Assembly (NCBI GenBank): GCA_963728785.1
Contig: CAVSKV010000004.1
Span: 496,001-560,000 of the forward strand
Length of the DNA stretch: 64,000 bases
Direction: 5' to 3'
From: JAGWRI01 sp963728785
Lineage (GTDB): Bacteria > Gemmatimonadota > Gemmatimonadetes > Gemmatimonadales > Gemmatimonadaceae
In this document: positions 52,496 through 60,289 of the stretch, one piece after another
How the letters are laid out: the number at the start of each line of letters is the position of its first letter
Position numbering within the stretch: position 1 is the first letter of the stretch
Made by a program: the position numbers and the translations under genes
Notes under the pieces: generated by a model
Database searches by the model: none
What the model was told of the DNA's origin: nothing
What the model saw: the letters and a program-made list of their open reading frames with translations, nothing else

Positions 52496-53659
52496 ATGCG
52501 TCACTTTGCGCTCGCCTCCGTTCTCGCCGCCGCGCTCGTCGCGCCCGGCGTCCCATTGCTCGCCCAGCAGCCCGCCTCCAGCAGCGGGTACAAGGTCCTC
52601 CAACGCGCCCGCGTGGGTGGCGAGGGCGGCTGGGACTACATCTACGCCGGCCCTGACGGCCGCCTGTACATCCCCCGCGGCGCCTCACCCGCCGCAGCCG
52701 CCACCGACTCGACGCCCGCCATGCCCGCGGTTACCGACCGCATTACGGTCTACGACCTCCGCACGCTCAAGCTGATCGGCGAGATCCCGAACACGGGCGG
52801 ACACGGCGTGGCGGTGGACCCCAAGTCGGGGCACGGCTTCTCGAGCAGCCCCAAGGTCACGATGTTCGATACGAAGACGCTGAAGCTGATGAAGCAGATC
52901 GACGTCGGCGACGCCCGCCCCGACGGCATCATTTTCGATTCGTACAAGGCGCGCGTCTACATCTTCAGCCACCCTACGCACAACGCCACGGTCATTGACG
53001 CCAAGACGGGCGACGTGGTCGGCACGATCGACTTGGGCGGCACCCCCGAAGAGGGTGTGGCCGACGGCAAGGGCACGCTCTACGACGTGATGCAGGACGC
53101 CGAGGGCAGCGTGGCGGTGGTGGACGTCAACGCGATGAAGACGGTCAAGCATTTCTCGCTGGACGGCGCCGGCCGGTGCAACGGACTCGCTCTGGACGCC
53201 GCGCACCAGGTGCTGTTCGCCGCGTGCGGCAGCTCGGGCCAGGCGCAGGGTGAGCCGCCGAAGCCGGTGATGGTGATCCTGAGCGCCGTGGACGGGAAGA
53301 TCCTCGACAAGCTCGCGCTCCCCGGCGGATCGGACGGCGCGGTGTTCAACCCGAACACGCAGGAAGCGTTCGCCACTCTGGGCAACGGCCTGCTGTTCGT
53401 GGTCAAGGAGAACAGCCCCACGAGCTTCACGGCGGAGCAGACGCTCTCCACGATGAACGGCGCGCGCACGATCACGCTCGATCCGACCACGAATCACATC
53501 TTTACGATGAGCTTCGAGCGCGGGCCGGCCCCGCCGCCCCCGCCGGGCAGCGACACGGGGCGGGGAGCGGGACGCGGACGCGAGGGCAGGGGCGGCTTCT
53601 ACGGCCGCATGGGCCGCCCGATCCCGGGATCGTTCACGATCCTCGAGATCGGGAAGTAG
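52496..53659 (+). CDS. Exported YVTN/NHL-like beta-propeller protein
   Basis: 387 residues from ATG 52496, with a signal peptide (LASVLAAALVAPGVPLLAQQ). The body is YVTN-type blades: YIPRGASPAAA, KLIGEIPNTGGHGVAVDPKS, ATVIDAKTGDVVGTIDLGGT, VVDVNAMKTVKHFSLDGAGR. It ends with a Gly/Arg-rich stretch (GRGAGRGREGRGG) before GSFTILEIGK. A seven-bladed binding propeller in the periplasm is likely; no enzyme motif is visible. Confidence 0.85.
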   Translation: MRHFALASVLAAALVAPGVPLLAQQPASSSGYKVLQRARVGGEGGWDYIYAGPDGRLYIPRGASPAAAATDSTPAMPAVTDRITVYDLRTLKLIGEIPNTGGHGVAVDPKSGHGFSSSPKVTMFDTKTLKLMKQIDVGDARPDGIIFDSYKARVYIFSHPTHNATVIDAKTGDVVGTIDLGGTPEEGVADGKGTLYDVMQDAEGSVAVVDVNAMKTVKHFSLDGAGRCNGLALDAAHQVLFAACGSSGQAQGEPPKPVMVILSAVDGKILDKLALPGGSDGAVFNPNTQEAFATLGNGLLFVVKENSPTSFTAEQTLSTMNGARTITLDPTTNHIFTMSFERGPAPPPPPGSDTGRGAGRGREGRGGFYGRMGRPIPGSFTILEIGK

Positions 53660-53736
53660 GAACCCCGCGTTCCGCGGACTCGTCTACTGTTCGGCGGCTA
53701 GAGCGTGGGCGGCACGTCGGCCGGGGCCCGCCGTGG

Positions 53737-53988
53737 CTAGTGCCGGTCAGCGCCGGATTCCGGTCGTGACCGGAGCGGAAGGATGGCGGGGGATCGCCCC
53801 GGCCCCCCATCTTTCCGCCCACCCGGGTGCGTGATCTTCGCGAACTCGCCGTCCCATCGGGGAATCGGCTGGAACGGCTCGGCGGAACGCGCCGGGGCCA
53901 ACACAGTATTCGCATCAATCAGCAGTACCGGGTCTGTTTCCGGTGGGAAGATGGCTATGCCGACGACGTCGAAGTCACGGACTACCAC
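53737..53988 (-). CDS. Conserved short hypothetical protein (VLLIDANTVLA family)
   Basis: 83 residues from GTG 53988. The stretch VVVRDFDVVGIAIFPPETDP, then VLLIDANTVLAPARSAEPFQ and PIPRWDGEFAKITH resembles a set of short conserved proteins with the order DFDVxGIAxxPxETDxxLLID-AxxVLA and FQPI, encoded near HigA-type genes. I cannot say what they do and the C-terminal 25 residues are not conserved. Its start overlaps the N-terminal extension of the HigA gene in the divergent direction unless HigA starts at GTG 53996. Confidence 0.4.
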   Translation of the reverse strand: MVVRDFDVVGIAIFPPETDPVLLIDANTVLAPARSAEPFQPIPRWDGEFAKITHPGGRKDGGPGRSPAILPLRSRPESGADRH

Positions 53989-54373
53989 TAAGCGTGTGAC
54001 CGCGCCAACGCGCGCTGCGCGCCTGCTCGTGCGCCGCCGTCTGCCCACGGAAGTTCCACCCGTGCATCCGGGCGAGATGCTGCTCGAGGAGTTTCTCAAG
54101 CCCCTCGGCGTCTCGCAGTCGGCCTTCGCTGTGCGCCTCGGTGTGTCGTTCCCCCGCCTGAATGAGGTGGTACGAGGTAAGCGCGCCGTCACGCCCGATA
54201 CTGCCCTGCGCCTTGCGCAGGTTATCGGCATGAGCGCGGACTTTTGGCTGGGCCTGCAGTCCGACTGGGACCTCTGGCACGCGCTCCGCTCCGACGACGC
54301 CGGTCAGATTGCGAAGCTCACGCCGCTGCCTCGGGCTGGCCACAGTTGGCTTTCCTCCGCCGCGTTTCGATGA
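53951..54373 (+). CDS. HigA-type antitoxin-like XRE regulator (no toxin neighbour)
   Basis: 140 residues from ATG 53951; GTG 53996 is an alternative giving 125 residues and no overlap with the divergent small gene. RLPTEVPPVHPGEMLLEEFL to KPLGVSQSAFAVRLGVSFPR is the HigA/VapI helix-turn-helix, and VVRGKRAVTPDTALRLAQVI with GMSADFWLGLQSDWDLWHAL is the rest of the HigA family. HigA represses its operon and neutralises HigB, but no toxin gene is present next to it, so it is an orphan. Confidence 0.85.
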   Translation: MAMPTTSKSRTTTKRVTAPTRAARLLVRRRLPTEVPPVHPGEMLLEEFLKPLGVSQSAFAVRLGVSFPRLNEVVRGKRAVTPDTALRLAQVIGMSADFWLGLQSDWDLWHALRSDDAGQIAKLTPLPRAGHSWLSSAAFR

Positions 54374-54465
54374 GGGTCTGGCAGCCTCACTCGCGTAGAG
54401 TAGTGCCGAGGTACCGAGGAGAGGCTTGCTGAGCGGTCGTCCGGTTCCACCGTCTTCGTGCACGT

Positions 54466-54549
54466 GCCCGGACGGTGGAACTGGTAGACACACGTGCTTG
54501 GCAGGCACGTGCCCGGAAGGGCGTGCGGGTTCGAATCCCGCTCCGGGCA
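54466..54549 (+). tRNA. Class II tRNA with GGC (Ala) anticodon on a tRNA-Leu-like body
   Basis: 84 nt. Acceptor 7 bp, fully paired (GCCCGGA with TCCGGGC), D-arm GTG/CAC with GGAACTGGTAGA as in tRNA-Leu, anticodon stem 5 bp with loop TTGGCAG (54498-54504), variable arm of 15 nt (54510-54524; stem GCCC/GGGC), T-arm GCGGG-TTCGAAT-CCCGC, discriminator A, CCA not encoded. Loop position 34-36 reads GGC, the Ala codon GCC. Position 8 is C instead of the almost universal U. A perfect 11-bp dyad (54444-54454 with 54471-54481) overlaps its 5' half, and the 13-mer GCACGTGCCCGGA occurs at 54460 and 54505. It may be a mistranslating tRNA, a decayed gene or a rearrangement. Confidence 0.7.
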
Positions 54550-54625
54550 CGGCCAATCTCTGATCTTGACTCGGCGCCGAGCGGGGACTAGCCTAAGGTG
54601 TGCCTGCCGAGCACGTGCTTGAACC

Positions 54626-54664
54626 GTGAACGCCCGCCGCTCTTCGCGACGGGCGTTCACTTTT
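54626..54664 (+). terminator. Rho-independent terminator, GAACGCCCGCCG type, copy D
   Basis: GTGAACGCCCGCCGC with GCGACGGGCGTTCAC (one mismatch in 15 pairs), loop TCTTC, followed by TTTT. It follows the tRNA after 76 bp and TTGACTCGGC at 54567. Confidence 0.78.
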
Positions 54665-54670
54665 CCGGAT

Positions 54671-54694
54671 CCCGACTGCCCGACTGCCCGACTG
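54671..54694. repeat. 8-bp tandem repeat, CCCGACTG x3
   Basis: Three exact copies immediately after terminator D and before the stop codon of the M14 gene. Same hairpin-then-repeat order as at 42242 and 43102. Confidence 0.78.
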
Positions 54695-54696
54695 CC

Positions 54697-57600
54697 CTAC
54701 TTCCCCCCCGTCGTCGGATCATCCCAGTTGATGATCGCGTTGAACATCATGTTGAACTCGCCATGGTTCTGCCACCGGTACACCGGGTTGTTGGCGAACA
54801 TGATCACCCGCCCGTGGCCGTCGTATGCCTTTGAAACGTCCATCACGAACGGCTGGTTCCGGAGATTGTCCGCTCCGGTCATCAATCCGCTCAGCACGCT
54901 CTCGTCGCCGCCCACGTACTCGGCGAGCACTCGGCTCGAATCGGCAGCGCCGATGTGGAACACCTGCGCGCCCTGGTTGAACTTTATGGGAATCGTATCG
55001 GCCGCATACCCATAGAAGATGGGACTGTCGGTGCGTGTGATCCTGGCCATCACGAGCGGCTTCTGCGCGGTCACCCCCGCCGGATTCTCGCCGTACACCG
55101 ACCGTGCGAGGCCGAAGTCGATGGGATAATTCACGGCCTGCGCCGCGGTGATGAGCGTGCCCCCCGCGTCGAGGAACGCATTGATCGCGTCCACCCCGGC
55201 CTGCCCGAAACCGCCGCTCATGTCGGGCGTGGAGCCGTACATCCCGAGATTCTTGTATTTGGCGCCCTGCTCGTACGGCTGCGGATGCCTGGCCTTGGGC
55301 GCGAACACGGCCGCCCGGTTGATGTTCTGCGCCGCCATCACGATCACGTCGTAATCCTTCTTCAGGTCGCCCTTCTCGATGCGCTCGTTGAAGATCAGAT
55401 CGTACGGAATTTGGAACTGGTCGAAGGTGTACCGGTACCAGCCCAGGTCCTGCGTGCTGCTCCACTCGGAGTAGATCGCCACCCGCGGCACGTCGGCGGT
55501 GTGCGACGGCACCTGCGACAGCGACGAGAGCGCCGCGGCGGTGAGTCCGAGCGAGTCCACCATGTGCCTGGCCGCGGCGAGATCGGCGGACGAGCCGGTG
55601 ACGATGAAGGAGCCGGCCGGGAACTTGACCCCGTTAGCGGTGAACGCCGAGTCGGCCACGTGCATCGCCACGTTCTTCAGCAGGTAGCGAAAGGTGATCA
55701 TGTTGTTCGACCCGTAGTGCGCCACCGCGAGCCCGGCGGACCCGCTGCCGGCCACGGTGCCCTTGACCACGACCTCCTTCACCGGCGTCACCGCCGCGTC
55801 GAGAATCGACTTGTCGTTGATCTCGTTCACGGTGACGTCGAACGCCCAGCCCATGGACCAGCCGCTGTCGTCGTACGTGGTGAGCCGCGGGTCGGGGAAG
55901 ATCTGCTTCTGGAGCAGGTTCTTGGCCAGACGGCCGTACGGCTGGTTGAGCTTGATCACGTACGAACCGGCGGGAATGGTGTCCGTGCCGGCGATGGTGG
56001 TCTTCTCGAGCGTGCCCACCTCGATGCCCTGCGCGCGCAGGATGTTGACCAGCGTCGCCGCCCTCGTCATGTCCGGCGCCACGGGGATCACGAATGCGTA
56101 CGGCGCCTTGGTGCTGCCGTCTTCTATGGAGTGCTGCGTCATCACGGAGAAGTCTTCCAGCACCATCTGGGGGAACATGGACGTGAGCTGGAGCGCCGAG
56201 AGCACCCCGGTTTCCATGTAGTTGGTGTTGTCGCGGCGCGTGAATGTGGCCACGCCGTTGGCCGGCAGCGGCAGGCCGCGATACCACTCGCGCGGCTGGC
56301 CGGGCCCCTGGCCGGTGGGCAGGCTCTCCCCTCGGCCGCCGAAGCCTCGGCCCTCGGCGGCAGCGGCGCCGCCGCGTCCGAACGCGCCACCGCGACCCGG
56401 CGGCGTCGCGTTGGCGATGCTGTCTGCCATCGAGTCGGCCGGAATGTCGTGGCCCGACTCGGTCTCGTACATCTCCATCATGCCGTTGTGGTTGTACGCC
56501 ACGGATCCCAGGTAGCCGGGCGACCAGCCGTCCATGAAGGCGAACGTGTACACCCCCGGCATGCCGTACTTCGTGGTCTGCTCGAGCTGATAGTTGGCAA
56601 AGAACGGGAGTTCGGTGAACAGGATCGGGTCGAGCGTGGGGTTCTGCGGCGGGCCGCCGCTGTAGATGTACATCAGCGCCTCCGCCTCGTGCATGTCGTG
56701 CACGGTCGGCGGGTGCGCCGTGAGGTACCAATCGGTGATCGCGCGCATCTCGATTTGCGAGAGATTGATGTCGCGATTGTTGTCGTGATAGACATACTTG
56801 CCCCAGTACGGGAGCCCGCCCGTGAGGCCGCCGCCTCTGCCGCCCCTACCGCCGCCGCCGCCCGGTGCGCCCGGGCCGGCCGCTCCGCCCGCCGTGGCCA
56901 TTTCCGCGCCGGCGCCTCTGCCGCGTCCACCGCGTCCACCGCGGCCTCCGCGCCGTCCGCGTCCCTGCCCCGCTTCCGCTGCGCTATCGGTCCGCAGGCT
57001 GTCGGCGCGCAAACTGTCGGCACGCGCCGCCGAATCGGCCGGCCCGTATTCGGCCTGCATATCCAAACCGTGATAGAACCAATCCACGTTGCGGTCGCGG
57101 CCGTCGGGCTCGGCGGCCGGCGTGACCGAGACGATGACGTTGTCGCGGATCTTGTCGATCAGCGGCGACGTCTCCGTGGCCAGCCGGTATACCAGTTCCA
57201 TCAACATTTCCGGCGGCCCCGTCTCGCCGGAGTGCAGCCCGCCCATGAGATGGTAGTCCGGCTTGGTGTTGGCGATCAGCTCGTGCACCTGCTCCGGGGA
57301 GAGACCGCGCGGGTCGGCCAGCTTGGCCAGGTTCGCGCGGTTCTGCGCCAGGTGATCGAGGTTCGCCTCGGACGACACCCACACCACCACCAGTTCGCGC
57401 CCCTCATCCGAGCGGCCGATGGTCTCGACCCGCACGCGCGGCGTCGCCTTGGCCAGCGCGCGATAGTACTTCACCATCTCGTCGTAGTACGTGAGCTTCT
57501 TGGGCGCGCCGATGTAGTAGCCCAGGAACTGCTTGGGCGTGGGGACGCCGGCCGCGATGGGAAGGTGATCCACGAGCGGGCTCCCGTGGTGCGTCCACGT

Positions 57601-57744
57601 CTTGTAGAACGCGGCGAAGTCCGGATCCTGCTGCTGGTGCGGATCCCGGGTTTCGAGCACGGACTGCTGGGCGGCGGCGGTGGATGCCACGAGGGTCGTG
57701 GCCGCCGCGGCACAAAGAAGGGCCTGCGCGAAGGGGTGTCTCAT
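54697..57744 (-). CDS. Exported M14-family zinc carboxypeptidase
   Basis: 1015 residues with a signal peptide. The zinc site is GGLHSGETGPPEM (His171, Glu174) with the third ligand in TVHDMHEAEAL. Between them lies an insertion at residues about 259-310 that is almost entirely Gly and Arg (RGGRGGRGGRG type). A second Gly/Arg stretch follows near residue 450 (FGRGGAAAAEGRGFGGRG). The C-terminal 500 residues contain a Rossmann-like/class I glutaminase-like part (YDVIVMAAQNINRA; ITAAQAVNYP). It should trim C-terminal residues of peptides outside the cytoplasm. Confidence 0.9.
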   Translation of the reverse strand: MRHPFAQALLCAAAATTLVASTAAAQQSVLETRDPHQQQDPDFAAFYKTWTHHGSPLVDHLPIAAGVPTPKQFLGYYIGAPKKLTYYDEMVKYYRALAKATPRVRVETIGRSDEGRELVVVWVSSEANLDHLAQNRANLAKLADPRGLSPEQVHELIANTKPDYHLMGGLHSGETGPPEMLMELVYRLATETSPLIDKIRDNVIVSVTPAAEPDGRDRNVDWFYHGLDMQAEYGPADSAARADSLRADSLRTDSAAEAGQGRGRRGGRGGRGGRGRGAGAEMATAGGAAGPGAPGGGGGRGGRGGGLTGGLPYWGKYVYHDNNRDINLSQIEMRAITDWYLTAHPPTVHDMHEAEALMYIYSGGPPQNPTLDPILFTELPFFANYQLEQTTKYGMPGVYTFAFMDGWSPGYLGSVAYNHNGMMEMYETESGHDIPADSMADSIANATPPGRGGAFGRGGAAAAEGRGFGGRGESLPTGQGPGQPREWYRGLPLPANGVATFTRRDNTNYMETGVLSALQLTSMFPQMVLEDFSVMTQHSIEDGSTKAPYAFVIPVAPDMTRAATLVNILRAQGIEVGTLEKTTIAGTDTIPAGSYVIKLNQPYGRLAKNLLQKQIFPDPRLTTYDDSGWSMGWAFDVTVNEINDKSILDAAVTPVKEVVVKGTVAGSGSAGLAVAHYGSNNMITFRYLLKNVAMHVADSAFTANGVKFPAGSFIVTGSSADLAAARHMVDSLGLTAAALSSLSQVPSHTADVPRVAIYSEWSSTQDLGWYRYTFDQFQIPYDLIFNERIEKGDLKKDYDVIVMAAQNINRAAVFAPKARHPQPYEQGAKYKNLGMYGSTPDMSGGFGQAGVDAINAFLDAGGTLITAAQAVNYPIDFGLARSVYGENPAGVTAQKPLVMARITRTDSPIFYGYAADTIPIKFNQGAQVFHIGAADSSRVLAEYVGGDESVLSGLMTGADNLRNQPFVMDVSKAYDGHGRVIMFANNPVYRWQNHGEFNMMFNAIINWDDPTTGGK

Positions 57745-57914
57745 GGGAGCGGAGGACTGGGGCGCGTCGCGTCGGGCGGGAGCCTGCGCACCGCGCGGTG
57801 GGAGAGGGGACAGCGGACAGCGGACAGGGCGCCGGGGGTCCCGGCGGCTTCTATAAGTACGCGCGGGACCGGGCGGGCGCTAACGTGGGGTCCGGGAAGC
57901 GCCGCTGGCGCCCC

Positions 57915-59048
57915 TCACTTCCTCGACGCCACCTCAACGATCGCCTTCTCGATCGTGTTGTGCGTGAGCTCGGTCGCCGGGTCGAGCCCCAGCGCGATGA
58001 TGCCGAAGTGCTCGCCGCTGATCCGGTTGCCGGTGATCACGGTGTTCCGGATCGGCGCGCCGGTGCTGGCAATGCTGATGCCGGCCGTCGCCGAGGCGGT
58101 GTCGGCGGGGTTCATGGTGTCGGCCAGGTTGCCGTACAGGACGTTGTCCTTGAGCACGTTCCCGTCGAGGTTCTGCGCCGCGGTGTGACTGTGAATGGCG
58201 ATCCCGGCCAGGCCGTTCATCGTGGACGTGTTCTCCTCGATGATGTTTCCCCACGCCGCGCCGCCCGCCGCCGCGGCGAAGACGCCGATGCCGGCGCCCC
58301 CGCTGCCGGTCACGGTGTTGTGCGAGACCGTGTTCTTGTAGACGCCCGCGACTTCCGGCGCCACGGCCTTGCCCGACAGGGTGTCGGTCCAGTGCGACGC
58401 CAGCGTGATACCGCAGTCGCTGGGATTCTCGGCGAGCGTGTTCTCGGTGATCAGGTTGTCGTGCGTCGGGCCGTCCTCGTCGGTGAGCAAAATTCCCCCC
58501 ATGTCGTGGCGGATCACGTTGCCGCGCACCACGGAGCCGACCACGGCCTGCAGGTGGATGGCCTCGCCGCAGTCGTCCGGCTGCTGGGTGCAGAGCGGGT
58601 TGCCCTTGCCGTACCCGTCGTTGTCCACCAGGGTGTTGTTGGCGATGACCACGCCCGACGTGCGGTGCACGAAGATCCCTTCGAGCGCGGCGTTCCGGAT
58701 GGTGAACCCTTCCACGTGCGTGCCGGCCGCGCTGTCGCCCTCGATGAGGAAGCCGTTGAGCGGCGTCGTCTTCCACGCGGCATCGACGATGGCCTTGTGC
58801 CCGATGAGCGCCAGCCGCTTGGTCACGTGCACCGATTCGTGGTACGTCCCACTGTCCACGGAGATGGTGTCGCCCGGGACTGCCTTGCCCACCGCGTAGC
58901 CGATGGTCCTGCACGCCGAGGCGAGGCAGTCGCCCGCGTCCTTGCCGGAGGTCGAGACGTGACGGCCGGGCGCCGGGTCGCCACACGCGGCGAGCATCGA
59001 CAAAACGAGGAGGGAGGCCAGCGCGGTCGCCGGTCGGGAGCGGTGCAT
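57915..59048 (-). CDS. Lipoprotein with right-handed parallel beta-helix
   Basis: 377 residues. LASLLVLSMLAACGDP is a lipoprotein signal. The body repeats short strand-turn units with Asn ladders (GVVIANNTLVDNDGYG, GNVIRHDMGGILLTDE, NLITENTLAENPSDCG, NTVSHNTVTGSGGAGIGVFA), the NosD/PbH1 pattern. The N-terminal DCLASACRTIGYAVGKAVPG with DTISVDSGTYHE is typical of pectate-lyase-like helices. Polysaccharide binding or cleavage is possible but no catalytic residues can be assigned. Confidence 0.87.
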   Translation of the reverse strand: MHRSRPATALASLLVLSMLAACGDPAPGRHVSTSGKDAGDCLASACRTIGYAVGKAVPGDTISVDSGTYHESVHVTKRLALIGHKAIVDAAWKTTPLNGFLIEGDSAAGTHVEGFTIRNAALEGIFVHRTSGVVIANNTLVDNDGYGKGNPLCTQQPDDCGEAIHLQAVVGSVVRGNVIRHDMGGILLTDEDGPTHDNLITENTLAENPSDCGITLASHWTDTLSGKAVAPEVAGVYKNTVSHNTVTGSGGAGIGVFAAAAGGAAWGNIIEENTSTMNGLAGIAIHSHTAAQNLDGNVLKDNVLYGNLADTMNPADTASATAGISIASTGAPIRNTVITGNRISGEHFGIIALGLDPATELTHNTIEKAIVEVASRK

Positions 59049-59171
59049 GGGACTTTGGCTGTGAGAAGAGTTCCGCTATTGTCACGCGGTCGAGCGGCCG
59101 CGTCAAGGGCGGGAGCGAAGGGGCGGCATCGGGGTATCACGTTTCGGAGACCGAACCGGAGTTCTGCACCC

Positions 59172-59558
59172 ATGCCTCGCCGCATCGCTCGACCGACCAC
59201 CATCGCGTGGAAGCTGTCACTCGCCTGCTGTCTTGCGCTGGCGTTCGGGTGTTTCCCCAACACGCCCAACGGCAGCGCGCCGCGCCAAGCGCCCGCCGTA
59301 CTCAGCGTGGAGAACGACGGGTTTGACGATCTTGTGGTCTACGTGGCCACGGAGACCGACCGGCAGCGGCTGGGCACCGCGCCCGCGGTATCCACCACCA
59401 ACTTCGTCATCCCGCAGCAGTTCGTCATCGGGTCGCCGACGGTGCGGTTCCTGGGCGACGACATCGGCGGGCGCCGGCCCGAGGTGAGCCAGCAGACCAG
59501 CGTGGCGCCCGGGGACACGGTGATGATGGTGATCCAGGGAGCGGAGGATCCATCATGA
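59172..59558 (+). CDS. Putative lipoprotein of unknown function
   Basis: 128 residues from ATG 59172. LSLACCLALAFGCFPNTP is the signal with a lipobox Cys. The mature part has VLSVENDGFDDLVVYVATET and QTSVAPGDTVMMVIQGAED, a small beta-rich chain. Its TGA shares ATGA with the YbjQ-type remnant. Confidence 0.7.
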   Translation: MPRRIARPTTIAWKLSLACCLALAFGCFPNTPNGSAPRQAPAVLSVENDGFDDLVVYVATETDRQRLGTAPAVSTTNFVIPQQFVIGSPTVRFLGDDIGGRRPEVSQQTSVAPGDTVMMVIQGAEDPS

Positions 59559-59673
59559 TCGTCGTGACTTCGGAGTACGTCGCGGGCTACCGCTCGACTC
59601 CGCCGAGATCGGCCAGACGATGAGCGAGATCGTGGCCTACGGCAGCGCCGTGGTCATCGAGAAGGTGACCTGA
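59555..59673 (+). pseudogene. YbjQ (UPF0145) gene with internal deletion and frameshift
   Basis: ATG 59555 gives MIVVTSEYVAGYR, the YbjQ start. One frame over, LDSAEIGQTMSEIVAYGSAV with VIEKVT to TGA 59673 is the YbjQ end (GxTMTEIVAYGTAVV in the family). About 60 residues between are missing. The junction is near 59591-59593 and changes frame, so translation from the ATG stops at 59623. Confidence 0.72.
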
Positions 59674-59674
59674 C

Positions 59675-59977
59675 GTGCTCCGCCGTGCGGTGTTGATCGT
59701 CGGCGTCGCCCTGCTGTTCGGGGCCGTCGTCGCGCTCGCGGACAAGGCCTACGGCGCGGCGCTGTACCTGTGCGTCACCGGAAGCCTGTTCACCCTGGGC
59801 GTGCTGTTCGAACGCTGGCGCTACGGCCCCCCGCAGGGCGCCGGGAAGGGCCACTGGCAGCCCACCGACGAGCGGTTCGTGGATCCGACGAGCGGCAAGA
59901 TGGTCCACGTCTACTTCAATCCGCAGACGGGCGAGCGCGACTATCGGGACGCGGGTGACCAAACCCCCAAAGCGTGA
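59675..59977 (+). CDS. Small membrane protein of unknown function
   Basis: 100 residues from GTG 59675. Two membrane segments (AVLIVGVALLFGAVVALA; LYLCVTGSLFTLGVLF) and a cytoplasmic tail with WQPTDERFVDPTSGKMVHVY and FNPQTGERDYRDAG. The motif DPTSGK-x-VHVYF-NPxTGERxYR looks conserved but I do not know the family. Confidence 0.72.
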   Translation: MLRRAVLIVGVALLFGAVVALADKAYGAALYLCVTGSLFTLGVLFERWRYGPPQGAGKGHWQPTDERFVDPTSGKMVHVYFNPQTGERDYRDAGDQTPKA

Positions 59978-59981
59978 TGCG

Positions 59982-60012
59982 TTGACATCATATTCATGAT
60001 GCATTAGCATCA
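59982..60012 (+). promoter_or_regulatory. vapBC promoter with two overlapping operator dyads
   Basis: TTGACA (59982-59987), 17 nt, TAGCAT (60005-60010) fits a promoter just before vapB. Two perfect dyads overlap it: ATCAT-N4-ATGAT (59987-60000) and TGATGC-N4-GCATCA (59997-60012), likely sites for VapBC autorepression. Confidence 0.68.
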
Positions 60013-60016
60013 CTCC

Positions 60017-60277
60017 ATGCGCACTACCATCGATCTCGATCCGTATCTGCTGGAGCGCCTGCGCGACGAGGCGCATCGCCGCGGAGTCCCGTTCAAGGAG
60101 CTGCTGAACGGCGTGGTGCGCCGCGGCCTCGAAGAGCGGCCCGTCGGGAGGACCAAGCCGTATCGCTGCCCCGAGTTTTCCATGGGCGCGCCGCTCCGGC
60201 CGCTCGACAAGGCGCTCGCCATTGCCGACGCCCTCGACGAGGACGAGGTGGCGCGCGAACTGATGCTGCGGAAGTAG
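60017..60277 (+). CDS. vapB: VapB-type antitoxin
   Basis: 86 residues. MRTTIDLDPYLLERLRDEAH is a ribbon-helix-helix strand and helix, GVPFKELLNGVVRRGLEERP the second helix. The C-terminal half (EFSMGAPLRPLDKALAIADA) contacts the toxin. It lies 5 nt downstream of an operator dyad and 12 bp upstream of vapC. Confidence 0.88.
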   Translation: MRTTIDLDPYLLERLRDEAHRRGVPFKELLNGVVRRGLEERPVGRTKPYRCPEFSMGAPLRPLDKALAIADALDEDEVARELMLRK

Positions 60278-60289
60278 GGCCGGCCTCCC

